In this document: positions 13,265-24,212 of the stretch, in pieces | Layout: each line of letters opens with the position of its first letter | Position numbering within the stretch: the first letter of the stretch is position 1 | Source: Canna indica | Lineage: Eukaryota > Streptophyta > Magnoliopsida > Zingiberales > Cannaceae | DNA: 64,000 bases | Direction: 5' to 3' | Assembly: GCA_034359265.1 (NCBI GenBank) | Contig: CP136896.1 | Coordinates: 69,637,501 to 69,701,500 of the forward strand | Program-made: the position numbers and the translations under genes | Notes under the pieces: model-generated | Databases searched by the model: none | Told to the model about the DNA's origin: nothing | What the model saw: only the letters and a program-made list of their open reading frames with translations

Positions 13265-14160
13265 TCAGCGTCGATGTGCACAAAGCTGATTTGCAATCCC
13301 TTCCCGAATGTCATGCATAACTTCTTGAGTTGAAGAAGATTCACCTATCGATGAGGAAATAGGGGGTGAAGATTGTTCTTCATCATCAATAATAACTTCT
13401 TCATTATTCCAAATATTGATTAATTCATTCGAATTACGATATTTAATAATGAAGTTATAAATTGTACAACACACCAATATGATATTGCTTTGTCTTGCTA
13501 GCGAGTAATTCAACATCATCTTTAATATCGGAAAACGTGCTTTCAATAGTCCAAAGCATCGTTCGATTACGTTCCGAACGGAGGAATGCCGTTGATTGAA
13601 CAATTCTCTTTTTGTTGAGGGGCATCGACTACGATAATCTGATCTATGGTATCTTTTACCTTAAAATAAGGGAACCACCTAGGATGCCCTTGAATTTTTG
13701 GATGAACAGTTCGAGATTCTCGGGGTTTGATAATTTCTATCCCCAACCGAAGAACAGCTGCAAGTGTCAACTTGAACCACTTGTGACACGGTTGAGTCGA
13801 GTGTTGATAGCGCTCCGCAACCACTCTCACTCGTTCATTATGACAAAGAGTATACAAGAACATTGCAATTGCTTTCTCCACAAATATATTTTGGTCTTCT
13901 AAGCCAAGTCTCCTAAGATCAGTGCATAATCTAAGGAATAGACTTGGCTCCATACGCAAGTTCTCGTAGCATTGTACAAGACTATGTATTAACTCCTGCA
14001 CATAGTCCGCATCTCTCAAAATTGAAGTGCGCACTGCTCTTCTTGGGGTTGAATTTTCTAATTCATCCAACTTATCCAATATATTCAACATGAGTAATAA
14101 TACCAAGTCATCGAAAATTTCTTCATCACTATCAAATGTATGTGAAGGTTGATGACTCAT
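13265..14160 (-). pseudogene. PIF/Harbinger transposase with deleted catalytic core
   Basis: Two overlapping frames. The first (14160 to 13567, 197 aa) has the N-terminal region of plant Harbinger transposases: LRMEPSLFLRLCTDLRRLGL, then AMFLYTLCHNERVRVVAERY, QHS, and GHPRWFPYFK. The second (13603 to 13265) carries the C-terminal block FNQRHSSVRNVIERCFGLLK followed by ARFPILKM and CCTIYNFI. In intact relatives roughly 150-200 residues holding the first two catalytic Asp residues lie between FPYFK and FNQRHS; here only about 20 codons remain and the frame shifts. It is therefore a deletion derivative without nuclease activity. Confidence 0.85.
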
Positions 14161-14327
14161 TCTACGATAATTAAAATATAAGTTATACTATTTGCATGAA
14201 AACATAACGCATAAAAGTAAACAAAAAAAATAAAGTATTCTTACGAGCATTGTTCAATCTGACGTATAAAAATTAAAATAGTGTCACCCAAGCAAGTTTT
14301 GCATCCATTTCTTCAACTGCTCGTCAT

Positions 14328-15235
14328 CTAATACATAATAAGTGATCGAGCATCTGGGTGCTCAACCAAGTAAGTTATTGTCTTAAACAAATGAGCTTCA
14401 GGTAGCCCTTCCACACTAGTAATGTGTTCAACACAATTAGGGATGCTATATGGATCCGGGGGTGATGTGTACACTGAAACTGCATTACTTCGACGGACTG
14501 CATAGTGATTTGAAATAAGTTCATACAACTTTTTCTTCTCATGTTCTATAGTTGATCTCACCGATGATTTACCTCTTTTATTGCCGCATGAGAAAATAGA
14601 TGGACGTCTATCTATCTCCTCAACACTATCATCATCTTCCTCCACTAGGGGTTCCTTCCCACGCACATCCGGATTCAAATACTCATTCTCCAACATACGT
14701 TCTTCATCCGAATCCATTGGGGGTTGTGTTGATGATCGGGTCATCCCACCAGTTGCGGATTGATTTTGAAATATCAATTCCATCAAATGATAGTGTGGTG
14801 GTGGCCCGTTCTTAAAGGGTTTGAAATAACACTTTGTCGTTTCTTTCTGCACACGAATTTTTTTTTTCTAAAACCAACTAACTAAAACCTCATTGATTAA
14901 ATACAAAATAACACACCGATGAGTTCCACACTGTTTCATCGGCATCAATCTTCCCCGTGTCAAAATTTCATGTGACCCTAGTGTGATTAATCAACTCTTG
15001 GAAATGCTTATATAAACGAAGAAGCTGTGTTTTTTTGCACTTACATTTCTTCACCGCGTAATTAATCCCACACTTCTTCTCCAGTTTTTTACTAATATCT
15101 TTTCACACAGTCTTATCAAAATTGAGATTGTCTAATTCAACTTGTTTATTATGCAAGAGGTACAAAAATTCTTCCGTGACATTCTTTGGCTAGGACTCCG
15201 ACTTTTCCCTCGGATTCCGATGACCACCCATATAT
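14328..15235 (-). pseudogene. Harbinger ORF1 (Myb/SANT-like DNA-binding protein), broken
   Basis: An open segment (14852 to 14328, 174 aa) contains the conserved linker GPPHYHLMELIFQNQSATGG and an acidic stretch EEDDDSVEEIDRRPS, typical of the region after the Myb/SANT-like domain in Harbinger-associated proteins. Upstream on the same strand (14.9-15.2 kb), in several frames with stops, are degenerate pieces of the domain itself (EEFLYLLHNKQVEL, KKLEKKCGINYAVKK, LLRLYKHFQELI, DADETVWNSSV). The domain is thus recognisable but interrupted. The intact open part may be expressed as a short acidic peptide, but nothing shows that it is. Confidence 0.7.
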
Positions 15236-15264
15236 TCAACTACTATATCTAGAGGGAAACGTAT

Positions 15265-16705
15265 TTGTAAGTATAAATTATATTTGTAAGCTAAAACCGG
15301 TCAACATAATGGACTAAAGAATGAAACAGTGAACATATATGAGGAAATGAAATGAATGAATGAAGTTGATGCATGAAACCAGTCAACATATAAACTATAT
15401 ATGTCAGCTAAAATCAGTCAAGCATGATGAAATCAGTCAACATAATGGACTATAGAATGAAACAATGAACATATAAATGAATTAGATTCAAATTATATTT
15501 GTAAGCTAAAACTAGCCAAGCATGACAAAACCAGTCAATATAATGGATTAAAGAATGAAACAATGAACATATATGAGGCAATGAAATGAATGAATGAAGT
15601 GGATGCATGAAACCAGTCAACATATAAACTATATATGTAAGCTAAAACAAGTCAAGCATGATGAAACCAGTCAATATAATAGACTAAAGAATGAAACAGT
15701 GAACATATAAATGAATTAGGTTCAAATTATATTTGTAAGCTAAAATCAGCCAAGCATGATGAAATCAGTCAACATAATGGACTAAAGAATGAAACATTGA
15801 ACATACATGAGGCAATGAAATGAATGAATGAAGTGGATGCATGAAACCAGTAAACATATAAACTATATATGTAAGCTAAAATCAGTCAAGCATGATGAAA
15901 TCAGTCAACATAATAGAATGAAATAGTGAACATATAAATGAATTAGGTTCAAATTATATTTGTAAAGTAAAACTAGCCAAGCATGATGAAATCAATCAAC
16001 ATAATGGACCAAAGAATGAAACATTGAACATACATGAGGCAATGAAATGAATAAATGAAGTGGATGCATGAAACCAGTCAACATATAAACTATATATGTA
16101 AGCTAAAATAGTTAAGCATGATGAAACAGTCAACATATAAACTATATATGTAAGCTAAAATAGTTAAGCATGATGAAACAATCAACATAATAGAATGAAA
16201 CAGTGAATATATAAATGAATTATGTTTAAATTATATTTGTAAGCTAAAATCAGCCAAACATGATGAAATCAGCCAACATAATGGACTAAAGAATGAAACA
16301 TTGAACATGCATGAGGCAATGAAATGAATGAATGAAGTAGATGCATAAAACCAGTCAACATATAAACTATATATGTAAGCTAAAATCAGTCAAGCATGAT
16401 GAAACCAGTTAACATAATGGACTATAGAATGAAACAGTGAATATATAAATGAATTAGGTTCAAATTGTATTTGTAAGTTTAAATCAGTAAAGCATGATGA
16501 AACCAGTCAACATAATGGACTAAAGAATGAAACATTGAACATGCATGAGGCAATGAAATGAATGAATGAAGTAGATGCATGAAACCAGTCAACATATAAA
16601 CTATATATGTAAGCTAAAATCAGTCAAGCATGAAACCATGAAACATAATGGACTAAAGCATGAAAACAGAATATATAAATGAATTAGGTTCAAATGAATG
16701 AAGTG
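15265..16705. repeat. higher-order minisatellite, about six copies of a 234-bp unit
   Basis: The landmark tgaagt(g/a)gatgcat occurs near 15361, 15595, 15829, 16056, 16333 and 16567, giving spacings of 234, 234, 227, 277 and 234. Each unit has three subunits that begin aaa(c/t)cagtcaacata and contain gtaagctaaaatcag and caagcatgatgaa, so it is a repeat of repeats. The 277-bp spacing arises from an extra local duplication of the shortest subunit (about 16080-16190). The array lies between the presumed promoter and ORF1 of the Harbinger relic. It encodes nothing and has no CRISPR-like spacers. Confidence 0.9.
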
Positions 16706-16961
16706 GGTCAAGTGAAAGAGATAACATCATTCATGTAACACTCAAGCATATAAAATGAATGAAGTGCATTTATGTAACAACATACATAATAGCAACACAA
16801 TGCGAAATGGAAAAGCCAAGGGAAAATCGGGGAGATAGATGCATAAACAGCAACATATACATACACAGATTCATATCTAAAATAAACAACATACGTACGA
16901 ACAGTGAAAAATACTAGGCAACATTCGTGATCAATGGCCGGTAAGGCGGTAACTAGGTCAT

Positions 16962-17122
16962 AAACCCTAGATTCGACGAAAATAAGAAACAGAACAAGAA
17001 ACTCTAGATCCGACAAAAATAAGAAACAGAACAAGAAACCCTAGATCCACTCGAGAAAATAAGAACTAGGTCATAAACCCTAGATCCGATGCAAATAATA
17101 AGAAACAGAACAAGAAACCCTA
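16962..17122 (-). promoter_or_regulatory. four telo-box motifs in the Harbinger leader
   Basis: AAACCCTA occurs at 16962-16969, 17036-17043, 17075-17082 and 17115-17122, within a partly duplicated block (gaaacagaacaagaaaccct repeats). In plant promoters this telo-box is a known element near transcription start sites of growth-related genes and is bound by telomere-repeat-binding factors. Whether it acts here is inference; it may simply be part of the duplicated leader. Confidence 0.45.
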
Positions 17123-17633
17123 GATCCGACAAAAATAAAAAATAAAACAAGAAACTCTAAATCCACTCGAGAAGAAGGAAGACGACGAAAAGGGGGTAAT
17201 CGGGCCAGATCCGACCAAGAAAATGGCGAAGAAGGGAAGAAAGTTACCCGCGACGGAGAAATGAGAGGTTTTTGGACGAGATCCGACGGAGAAAAGGAAC
17301 TGTTTGCAGTTGTCGCCTTCGGCGATTTTTTTTCGCCGCAGAGCTCGAAGGAGGCGTTGGGTCGAGAGATGAGAAAAATCGCGAGCAAGTCGGGTTTTGT
17401 TCGATTTCGTGAAACGGGCGGATAAGTTTGTTTTAATTACAACTATGCCACCGCCTGTTTCGCGAAAAGCTGAATTCTACCCCGACCCGAATTCGAATTC
17501 GTGTAGAAAAATGGGTTTCACGAAATCCGTTTCAATTTTTTGGTAACAAATGGGATTTGAGGTGCGGGTTTCGGTTTCAAACGAAACCAAAACCCGAAAC
17601 GGATGGTAACAAACGCATCCTTAGAGTTTGCCC

Positions 17634-19900
17634 AATATGGACCTGCAAATATATATCTCCGATTCCTTCCTATCCAAATAATACCACAGCAACCTGATCC
17701 CACCAGATGTCTATCGGTGGGTCATCCATCATCATGTACGAGGCATTTCTCCCCTGAATCACCTAATAGAAGGGTGCAACTTTTATGAGCAGACTATTCA
17801 TAAAAAGCATATGAATAAGTGAATATAAACTTTAAGCGATTGAACATGGATAGAAAAAAATGAATATGAACATAAAAAAAAAAAAGAATAAATATGAATA
17901 TATTTATTTATTTTTTATTCATGTTCAATCGCTTAAAGCCTATATTCATTCGTCTATAAAAATTGATATGAGTAGACTATCCATTTAATTTTTTTCCTAA
18001 TCAATATAGCATCTGCTCTGTGGTCTACTCTCTGTACACCTCCAAAATTTTCTTTTCTTTTGAGTGCCTTTCCCCGCGGTTGTCACCACGCTCCAACTTG
18101 CACGCAGTGTCTCATCTCCTGCACTCTTTTCTATCCTCCATCTTTTTCTACCCTCATAATGCAGTCTTTTGGTATCAACCTCTCTGAAGATAAGAGCATA
18201 TATATATATGGAGATTCGTACACTACACCATATGTTTGGATTTTATCTTTAACCGCGAGATGAGATGCATCTAACCTTGATCGATGAATAAAGTTAAGGC
18301 CTCGAATTATATGATTGACTCTCACAAGTCAGATGCCATGTGAATTCACAGCAATGACTGATCGAGGAGAGCAAAAGAAAGGGAAAGGTATTCCCACGTT
18401 TCATTGGAATTGACTAGTTTGAAATTTCAACATTCGATTATAAGGGATATATCTTTTTACGTCCAAAGTGGTCAAGAATCTCATCCCGCAGTATTCTATG
18501 CCTCAATCTTGAACACCACAACACAACACAACACAACAACATTGTCATCTAGATCAAGTCGGACCACTTTATCCAAGCTAAAAAAATTACTCACGTGCAT
18601 ATATTTATACAAGATATTTCCCCTAAAGACCCGACCCACATTAATCTATTGATTAATTAATTAGTTAAATGCTTCAATTTATTTCAAACACTAGGGATTT
18701 GAGGTCAAATGCGGTTTGCCTTGCGGATTGAGCAACATGTAATGAGCGCACATACTGGGCTGACTTTTGTCCCGAATTTGACACGCATATGTCTTGATTG
18801 GGTCGCATGACAAGAAGGCGTGGGACTCACGCACGCAACTGCCGTGAGGCTAATTTGACATGTGGTTGTTTGCTTGTCGGTTTATTACTCCCCGTCTCCG
18901 CTTCCAACAGTTTTCACATCGCTTTCGCAACTGTATATGTGTGCCACCTCTCTCGAATATAATATATTAATATATTCTTGCTCTGCTTCAATTAAAGTTA
19001 TTAATTGCCCTCTATTTGCTGTAGGGTCAATATAAATATGCATGCCATGTCAGGCGTGCTTTATATCCTATCCAAATACTTCAAAATATAACCATCCGAT
19101 TGCATTTACTTATAATGGGATTGGGGGAGGACGATGTCTTATGTGTCATTATATATTTTTACGTTAAACAATGAAGATTTTATGTGCGGGCAGATTCTCA
19201 TTATGACGCGCTTCCTTCAACATCATTGTATGATAATATATAAATAATACATGCATCGCTGTCCGCACGCGCAAAATCTCAAATGGGTCGTCATTGTGAC
19301 TTGGGCGATCTGCATTGAAATTTCAATCCAGTATGTCTGTTTAGTAAAGTTCTGATAACTTGCTATATTGTAGACTGATTTGACTGCAAATTAAAGACAT
19401 TAACTGCCATAAAAGGTACCTACCTAATGCTTAATACGGAGTAATATTTTTCACTTAAATGTCATTTAATTGTTCTAACTTAACTCATATTTTTAAAAAG
19501 AAAGTATTGTATATTGATTTATCATAAATCAAACAATCAAATAATAAATTTAGCAGTTTGTATTTTAATGAGTACCCACGACGAGTAACTGTGGCAACAA
19601 AAATCAACGGGTTTGATGAAGTTTGGGACGTCACCGCGTCAAATATGACGGGCCGCGACTACTGCGCCGTCTCTCGAAAGACCACCAAGTGTCATTTATT
19701 GACGCCAGCCAAATGCCAAAGCTGGCGGCTCCACATACGCCCAGAAAAAGCAACACTCCACTATTATTTCTATTATGTTATTGCAAAAAATCCCTGAGAA
19801 TGACCCGAATCGGTGGGCTCCATCCGACGTGTGGAGGAGCTGGAAGCGCGGCCCACCGATAAAGAAGGGTTGAGGAGAACGTGGAGCCACGACTGCGGCG
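17634..19900. other. spacer upstream of the TPS gene
   Basis: No gene supported. It contains a perfect-looking local inverted repeat (about 17825-17945; gaatataaactttaagcgat against atcgcttaaagcctatattc) with A/T runs at its centre, and a short cacaa microsatellite near 18516-18540. The rest is unique AT-rich DNA. Confidence 0.4.
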
Positions 19901-19903
19901 TCA

Positions 19904-19915
19904 CACGTGACGTCA
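19904..19915. promoter_or_regulatory. overlapping G-box and palindromic TGACGTCA bZIP site
   Basis: CACGTG (19904-19909) overlaps TGACGTCA (19908-19915), giving a 12-bp composite of two classical bZIP binding cores. It lies about 770 bp upstream of the TPS start codon and a few hundred bp upstream of the likely transcription start. Class II TPS genes are known to respond to sugar status, and bZIPs mediate part of that response. A link to this gene is inference from position. Confidence 0.5.
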
Positions 19916-20065
19916 TCCATATCTAGCCACGTTGCCGTTGGCTGGAGAGACCTCTCCGTCGTCGCGCGTTGGTCCCCACCTCCTACCCGAACCTTACCTA
20001 TTATTTCCCTCTCCTTTTATTAAAATAAAAAGAATTCTAACACCCATCGAATGAAAGAATTAAAT

Positions 20066-20074
20066 ATATATACA
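20066..20074 (+). promoter_or_regulatory. candidate TATA box of the TPS gene
   Basis: An AT run (aaatatatataca) in a locally GC-rich region, about 600 bp upstream of the ATG, followed by pyrimidine-rich leader sequence. An alternative is the ttattaaaataaaaa stretch near 20018-20033. No transcript data fix the start. Confidence 0.35.
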
Positions 20075-20551
20075 ACAGGAGGTGGGTCACTCAGTGGGTG
20101 CTCAAAAGGCAACCCGGAGAGCCGGGTATTCGCGTGGGTGGAGATACTTGGGAAGAATACAGCGCGTGACAAAGGCAGGGAAACTGGAAAGGAGTCAAAG
20201 GACGCGGAGGAGTCGGCTGGACGACCTTATCCTGTTTCGTTCCTCGCACCCTCCCCAAAACCCCCGCTCTCTACCCGCTTATCCATTCTCCCTTCCTTTG
20301 GAATCCTCTTCTCTTTCCTTCTTTCTTTTCTTCTCGACCTTATACAGCTAAGCTTCGCAGAGCAACAATAAAAGGAAACAAAAAAAGTGAGACAAAAAGA
20401 GATCAGCACCGCTCTGCGGCATAAACAAGATCTCCTCCTCCTCCTCTCTCTTCTCCCTCGTCCTCTGATAATTTTATAGAATAACTAATTCTTTTCCTTT
20501 CTCAGCAAAATTTATCTTCTTCATCGTCCTCTCTTTTCCACCACCATTGAG

Positions 20552-20642
20552 GTAACAAAATAACTAACTTTCGTCTCCTTCGTCGGTTCGTGCTTCTTTT
20601 ATTGATGGGTTTTGAATATCGCGTGCGATTTTTATTTTTCAG
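20552..20642 (+). other. predicted 5' UTR intron of the TPS gene
   Basis: A good donor (gag|gtaaca, intron starting at 20552) and a pyrimidine-rich acceptor (tttttatttttcag|gatt, ending at 20642) bound a 91-nt T-rich segment just upstream of the ATG at 20680. Leader introns close to the start codon are common in class II TPS genes. The upstream leader exon is CT-rich (about 20420-20545). Confidence 0.65.
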
Positions 20643-20679
20643 GATTGGCGGTAGAGGAAGAAAGAGTTAGTGCGCAAAG

Positions 20680-23600
20680 ATGATGTCCAGATCGTATACG
20701 AACCTTCTCGATCTGGCGTCGGGCAACTTCGCGGCCCTGGGCGTCGGCGGCGGGCTGGCGGGGCGAAGGATGCCACGGGTGATGACGATGCCGGGAACGC
20801 TGGCGGATCTGCAGGAGGAGGAGGAGCACGCCAATAGCGTGGCGTCGGACGTGCAGTCGCAGGCGCTAGACCGCATCATCATCGTCGCAAACCAGCTTCC
20901 GGTGCGCGCCCGCCGCCGCCCCGATGGCCGCGGATGGTCCTTCTCGTGGGACGAGGACTCGCTCATCCTCCAGCTCAAGGACGGCCTCCCAGACGACATG
21001 GAGGTGCTCTATGTGGGCTCCCTCCGCGTTGATGTCGAGGCCCACGAGCAGGACGACGTCGCCCAAGCCCTCCTCGAGCGCTTCAAGTGCGTCCCTGCCT
21101 TTCTGCCCCCCGACCTCCACGAGCGGTTCTACCACGGGTTCTGCAAGCACAAGCTTTGGCCCCTCTTCCATTACATGCTCCCGTTCTCCGCCGCCGATAA
21201 CGGTGGTTCCGGCAGCCGTTTCGACCGCTCCCTCTGGGAGTCATACGTGTTAGCCAACAAGCTCTTCTCTCAGAAGGTGATCGAGGTCATCAACCCCGAG
21301 GATGATTACGTGTGGATCCATGACTACCACCTCATGGCCCTCCCCACCTTCCTCCGCCGCCGTTTCAATCGTCTTCGAATGGGCTTCTTCCTCCACACTC
21401 CTTTTCCCTCATCGGAGATCTACCGCACCCTTCCCGTCCGTGAGGAGATCCTCAAAGCCCTCCTCAACTGCGACCTCATCGGTTTTCACACCTTCGACTA
21501 TGCTCGCCACTTCCTCTCCTGTTGCAGCCGCATGCTGGGCATCGAGTACCAGTCCAAGCGTGGCTACATCGGTCTCGACTACTTCGGCCGCACCGTTGGC
21601 ATCAAGATCATGCCCGTAGGCATCCACATGGACCAGCTCCAGTCAGTGCTCCGCCTGCCCGACAAGGAGTGGAGGGTCAACGAGCTGCGGCAACAGTTCG
21701 ACGGCAAAACCGTGCTCCTCGGCGTCGATGATATGGACATCTTCAAGGGCATCAACCTCAAGCTGCTCGCTTTCGAGCAAATGCTCAAGCTCCATCGCAA
21801 GTGGCAGGGCCGGGCGGTTCTGGTCCAGATCGCAAATCCAGCAAGGGGCCGAGGTAGGGACATCGGAGAGATTAAGGACGAGATCAAGGATAGCTGTGAG
21901 CGAATCAATAACGCATTTGGGCATGATGGTTACAGCCCTGTGGTATTCATCGACCGCCCTGTTTCAGTCGTCGAGCGGCTCGCTTACTACACTATTGCAG
22001 AGTGCGTGGTGGTCACGGCAGTCAGGGACGGGATGAACCTCACGCCCTACGAGTACATTGTCTGCCGCCAAGGAGTCTCTAATGCTGGAGAGACAGAGGA
22101 CGACGGTCCTAGGAAGAGTATGCTGGTGGTCTCGGAGTTTATTGGTTGCTCACCTTCGCTGAGCGGTGCCATTCGGGTCAATCCATGGAACATAGAGGCC
22201 ACAGGGGAGGCCATGAATGAGGCCATCTCTCTTTCAGATGCAGAGAAGCAGCTTCGGCATGAGAAGCACTACAGGTATGTCAGCACACATGATGTTGCAT
22301 ATTGGTCGAGGAGCTTCATGCAAGACATGGAGAGGACTTGCAAAGACCACTTCAGGAGGAATTGTTGGGGAATCGGTCTTGGATTTGGATTCCGGGTGGT
22401 GGCTCTTGATCCAAATTTCAGGAAACTTCACATTGATGGAATTGTGTCCGCCTATGAGAGGGCTAGGAGTAGGGCTATCTTCCTGGATTACGATGGAACA
22501 TTGGTGCCACAGACAACCATCAACAAGAAGCCCAGTGCAGAAGTCATCAGGATTATTAATACCCTCTGTGCAGATAGGAAAAATGTTGTTTTTGTTGTCA
22601 GTGGAAGAGGTCGGGAAAGTTTGGAGAAATGGTTTATGCCTTGTGAAAAGCTTGGACTTGCAGCTGAACATGGATACTTCGTTAGGTATGTTTGTTCTTG
22701 CTATGCTGTTTTGCTTTGTCCTATGATACTAAGAGCAAGTGGAATAGTCATTGCCTCTTGCATAAAGATATTACTGATCTTTATAACTACAGTGATTAGT
22801 AGGAAATCAAAATTATTAGTTACAATTATTGGCTCAGGCATTCTATCCACTATCCTTAATGATTATTCTTAAATCATAGAATTATATAGTTTATACAAAA
22901 AACATAGGATTATAGTCAAATGGGGATAAAAAGGTAATCATTGTGAATTGTTCTTTTATACGTAGTATGTGATTGATCAGAAAAAAATACATTTATTTGT
23001 CTAAGTTGAGCTCTTCTTATGGTCTTCAACAAAGAATTTAACAAACTGTTCATCATCTTCTTAGTTGGTCCTTTTTGTTGTTTTAAATACACTGACCATG
23101 GCTAAATAATTAAGGAAACTGTTCATCTAAAACAAGCTAAGAGTAGTTAAGTACTTAAGTACTTAAGTAATCGGTGATATGTATGATCTTAAATTTTGTT
23201 GTTTTGTTGTACCATCAATCAATGGGAAGAGAAAACATGTTCAATGGTTAACTTTTAACATAGTCCTGTTTCTTTCTGATATTTGCAGGTGGACTAGAGA
23301 TGAAGAATGGGAAACCTGTAACCAAAGCATCGATTTTGGATGGATGCAGATTGTGGAGCCAGTCATGAAACTTTATGCAGAGTCCACTGATGGATCTTCT
23401 ATTGAAACCAAAGAAAGTGCCTTGGTTTGGCACCATCAGGATGCAGACCCTGGCTTTGGTTCTGCTCAGGCGAAGGAAATGCTTGACCATCTAGAGAGTG
23501 TACTTGCAAATGAACCAGTGTCGGTCAAGAGAGGTCAATTTATAATTGAAGTCAAGCCTCAGGTATGTATTCCTATGTTAGATTATTCAAACATTGCCAA

Positions 23601-24212
23601 TCTTGAATGCATAACTCTTTATACAGTTGAACCATAGATGAAAAGTTTTAACCTCATTCCTCCACAGATCCTCAGTCCTATGTGGTTCTCAATAATCCAC
23701 TGATCTTGCTTGGCCCTTTTGTGGCTGTTACGACTTTTGTTCCAGCATTAGCATATTGAAATTTTATCATGTTTTCACACCTTATTTGGTTATTCATACC
23801 ATTTTTTTTCAATATACCTCATTTGCTACTGTTCTTTTTACAGGGAGTCAGCAAAGGCCTGGTGGCAGATAAAATTCTGTTGTCAATGGTGGAAAGTGGA
23901 AGACAAGCTGATTTTGTGCTATGCATTGGTGATGACAGGTCTGATGAGGACATGTTTGAAGACATTGCGAGCATAGTGTCAAAGAAACTAGTATCGCCCT
24001 ACACGTCGATATTTGGTTGCACTGTAGGGCAGAAACCAAGCAAGGCAAGGTATTATCTGGATGACACAACTGAAGTGATAAACATGCTTGGAGCACTTGC
24101 AGATGCCTCTGAGTCATCTTGGACATCATCTCCGCCCTCTCCATCTTCTCTTCATAAGGAGAGATCTAAATCACTATCTTTCGCAGAGACCCAACATGGT
24201 TATCCACAATGA
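20680..24212 (+). CDS. TPS7: class II trehalose-6-phosphate synthase-like protein (TPS7 type)
   Basis: Exons 20680-22685, 23289-23562 and 23844-24212 encode 882 aa with clean GT-AG junctions. The three-exon layout with a long first exon is typical of plant class II TPS genes. The start MMSRSYTNLLDLASGNF matches Arabidopsis TPS7 closely. A GT20 synthase-like domain (about residues 65-555; VWIHDYHLM, GFFLHTPFPSSEIY, VLLGVDDMDIFKGI, AVRDGMNLTPYEYI) is followed by a HAD phosphatase-like domain with DYDGT (603-607) and GDDRSDED (789-796). Known class II proteins generally lack synthase activity, act as regulators in trehalose-6-phosphate/SnRK1 sugar signalling, and bind 14-3-3 proteins. The C-terminus is Ser-rich. 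GC content falls from the first exon to the last, a monocot trait. Predicted reading frames antisense to exon 1 are shadows. The gene symbol is by closest family resemblance. Confidence 0.95.

Larger units (their letters stand above)
13260..17633 (-). mobile_element. decayed PIF/Harbinger DNA transposon (left end unresolved)
   Basis: On the minus strand, from right to left: a GC-rich terminal region ending ggtaacaaacgcatcctta at about 17633, an apparent 5' leader (16.9-17.4 kb), a 1.4-kb minisatellite, a Myb/SANT-like ORF1 relic (14.3-15.2 kb) and a transposase relic (13.26-14.16 kb). The order and the two protein types are those of PIF/Harbinger elements, whose ORF1 and transposase are usually both needed for movement. 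The matching left terminal repeat was not found, so the left border is uncertain and may lie as far out as about 12.7 kb. The transposase has lost its catalytic core, so the copy cannot be autonomous. Confidence 0.8.

Noticed and set aside
15265..16705. Regularly spaced repeats resembling a CRISPR array
   Set aside because: Units are contiguous, have no unique spacers, and lie in a plant transposon.
20866..21924. Several long open frames antisense to TPS exon 1
   Set aside because: Shadows of GC-rich third positions on the coding strand; no family resemblance.
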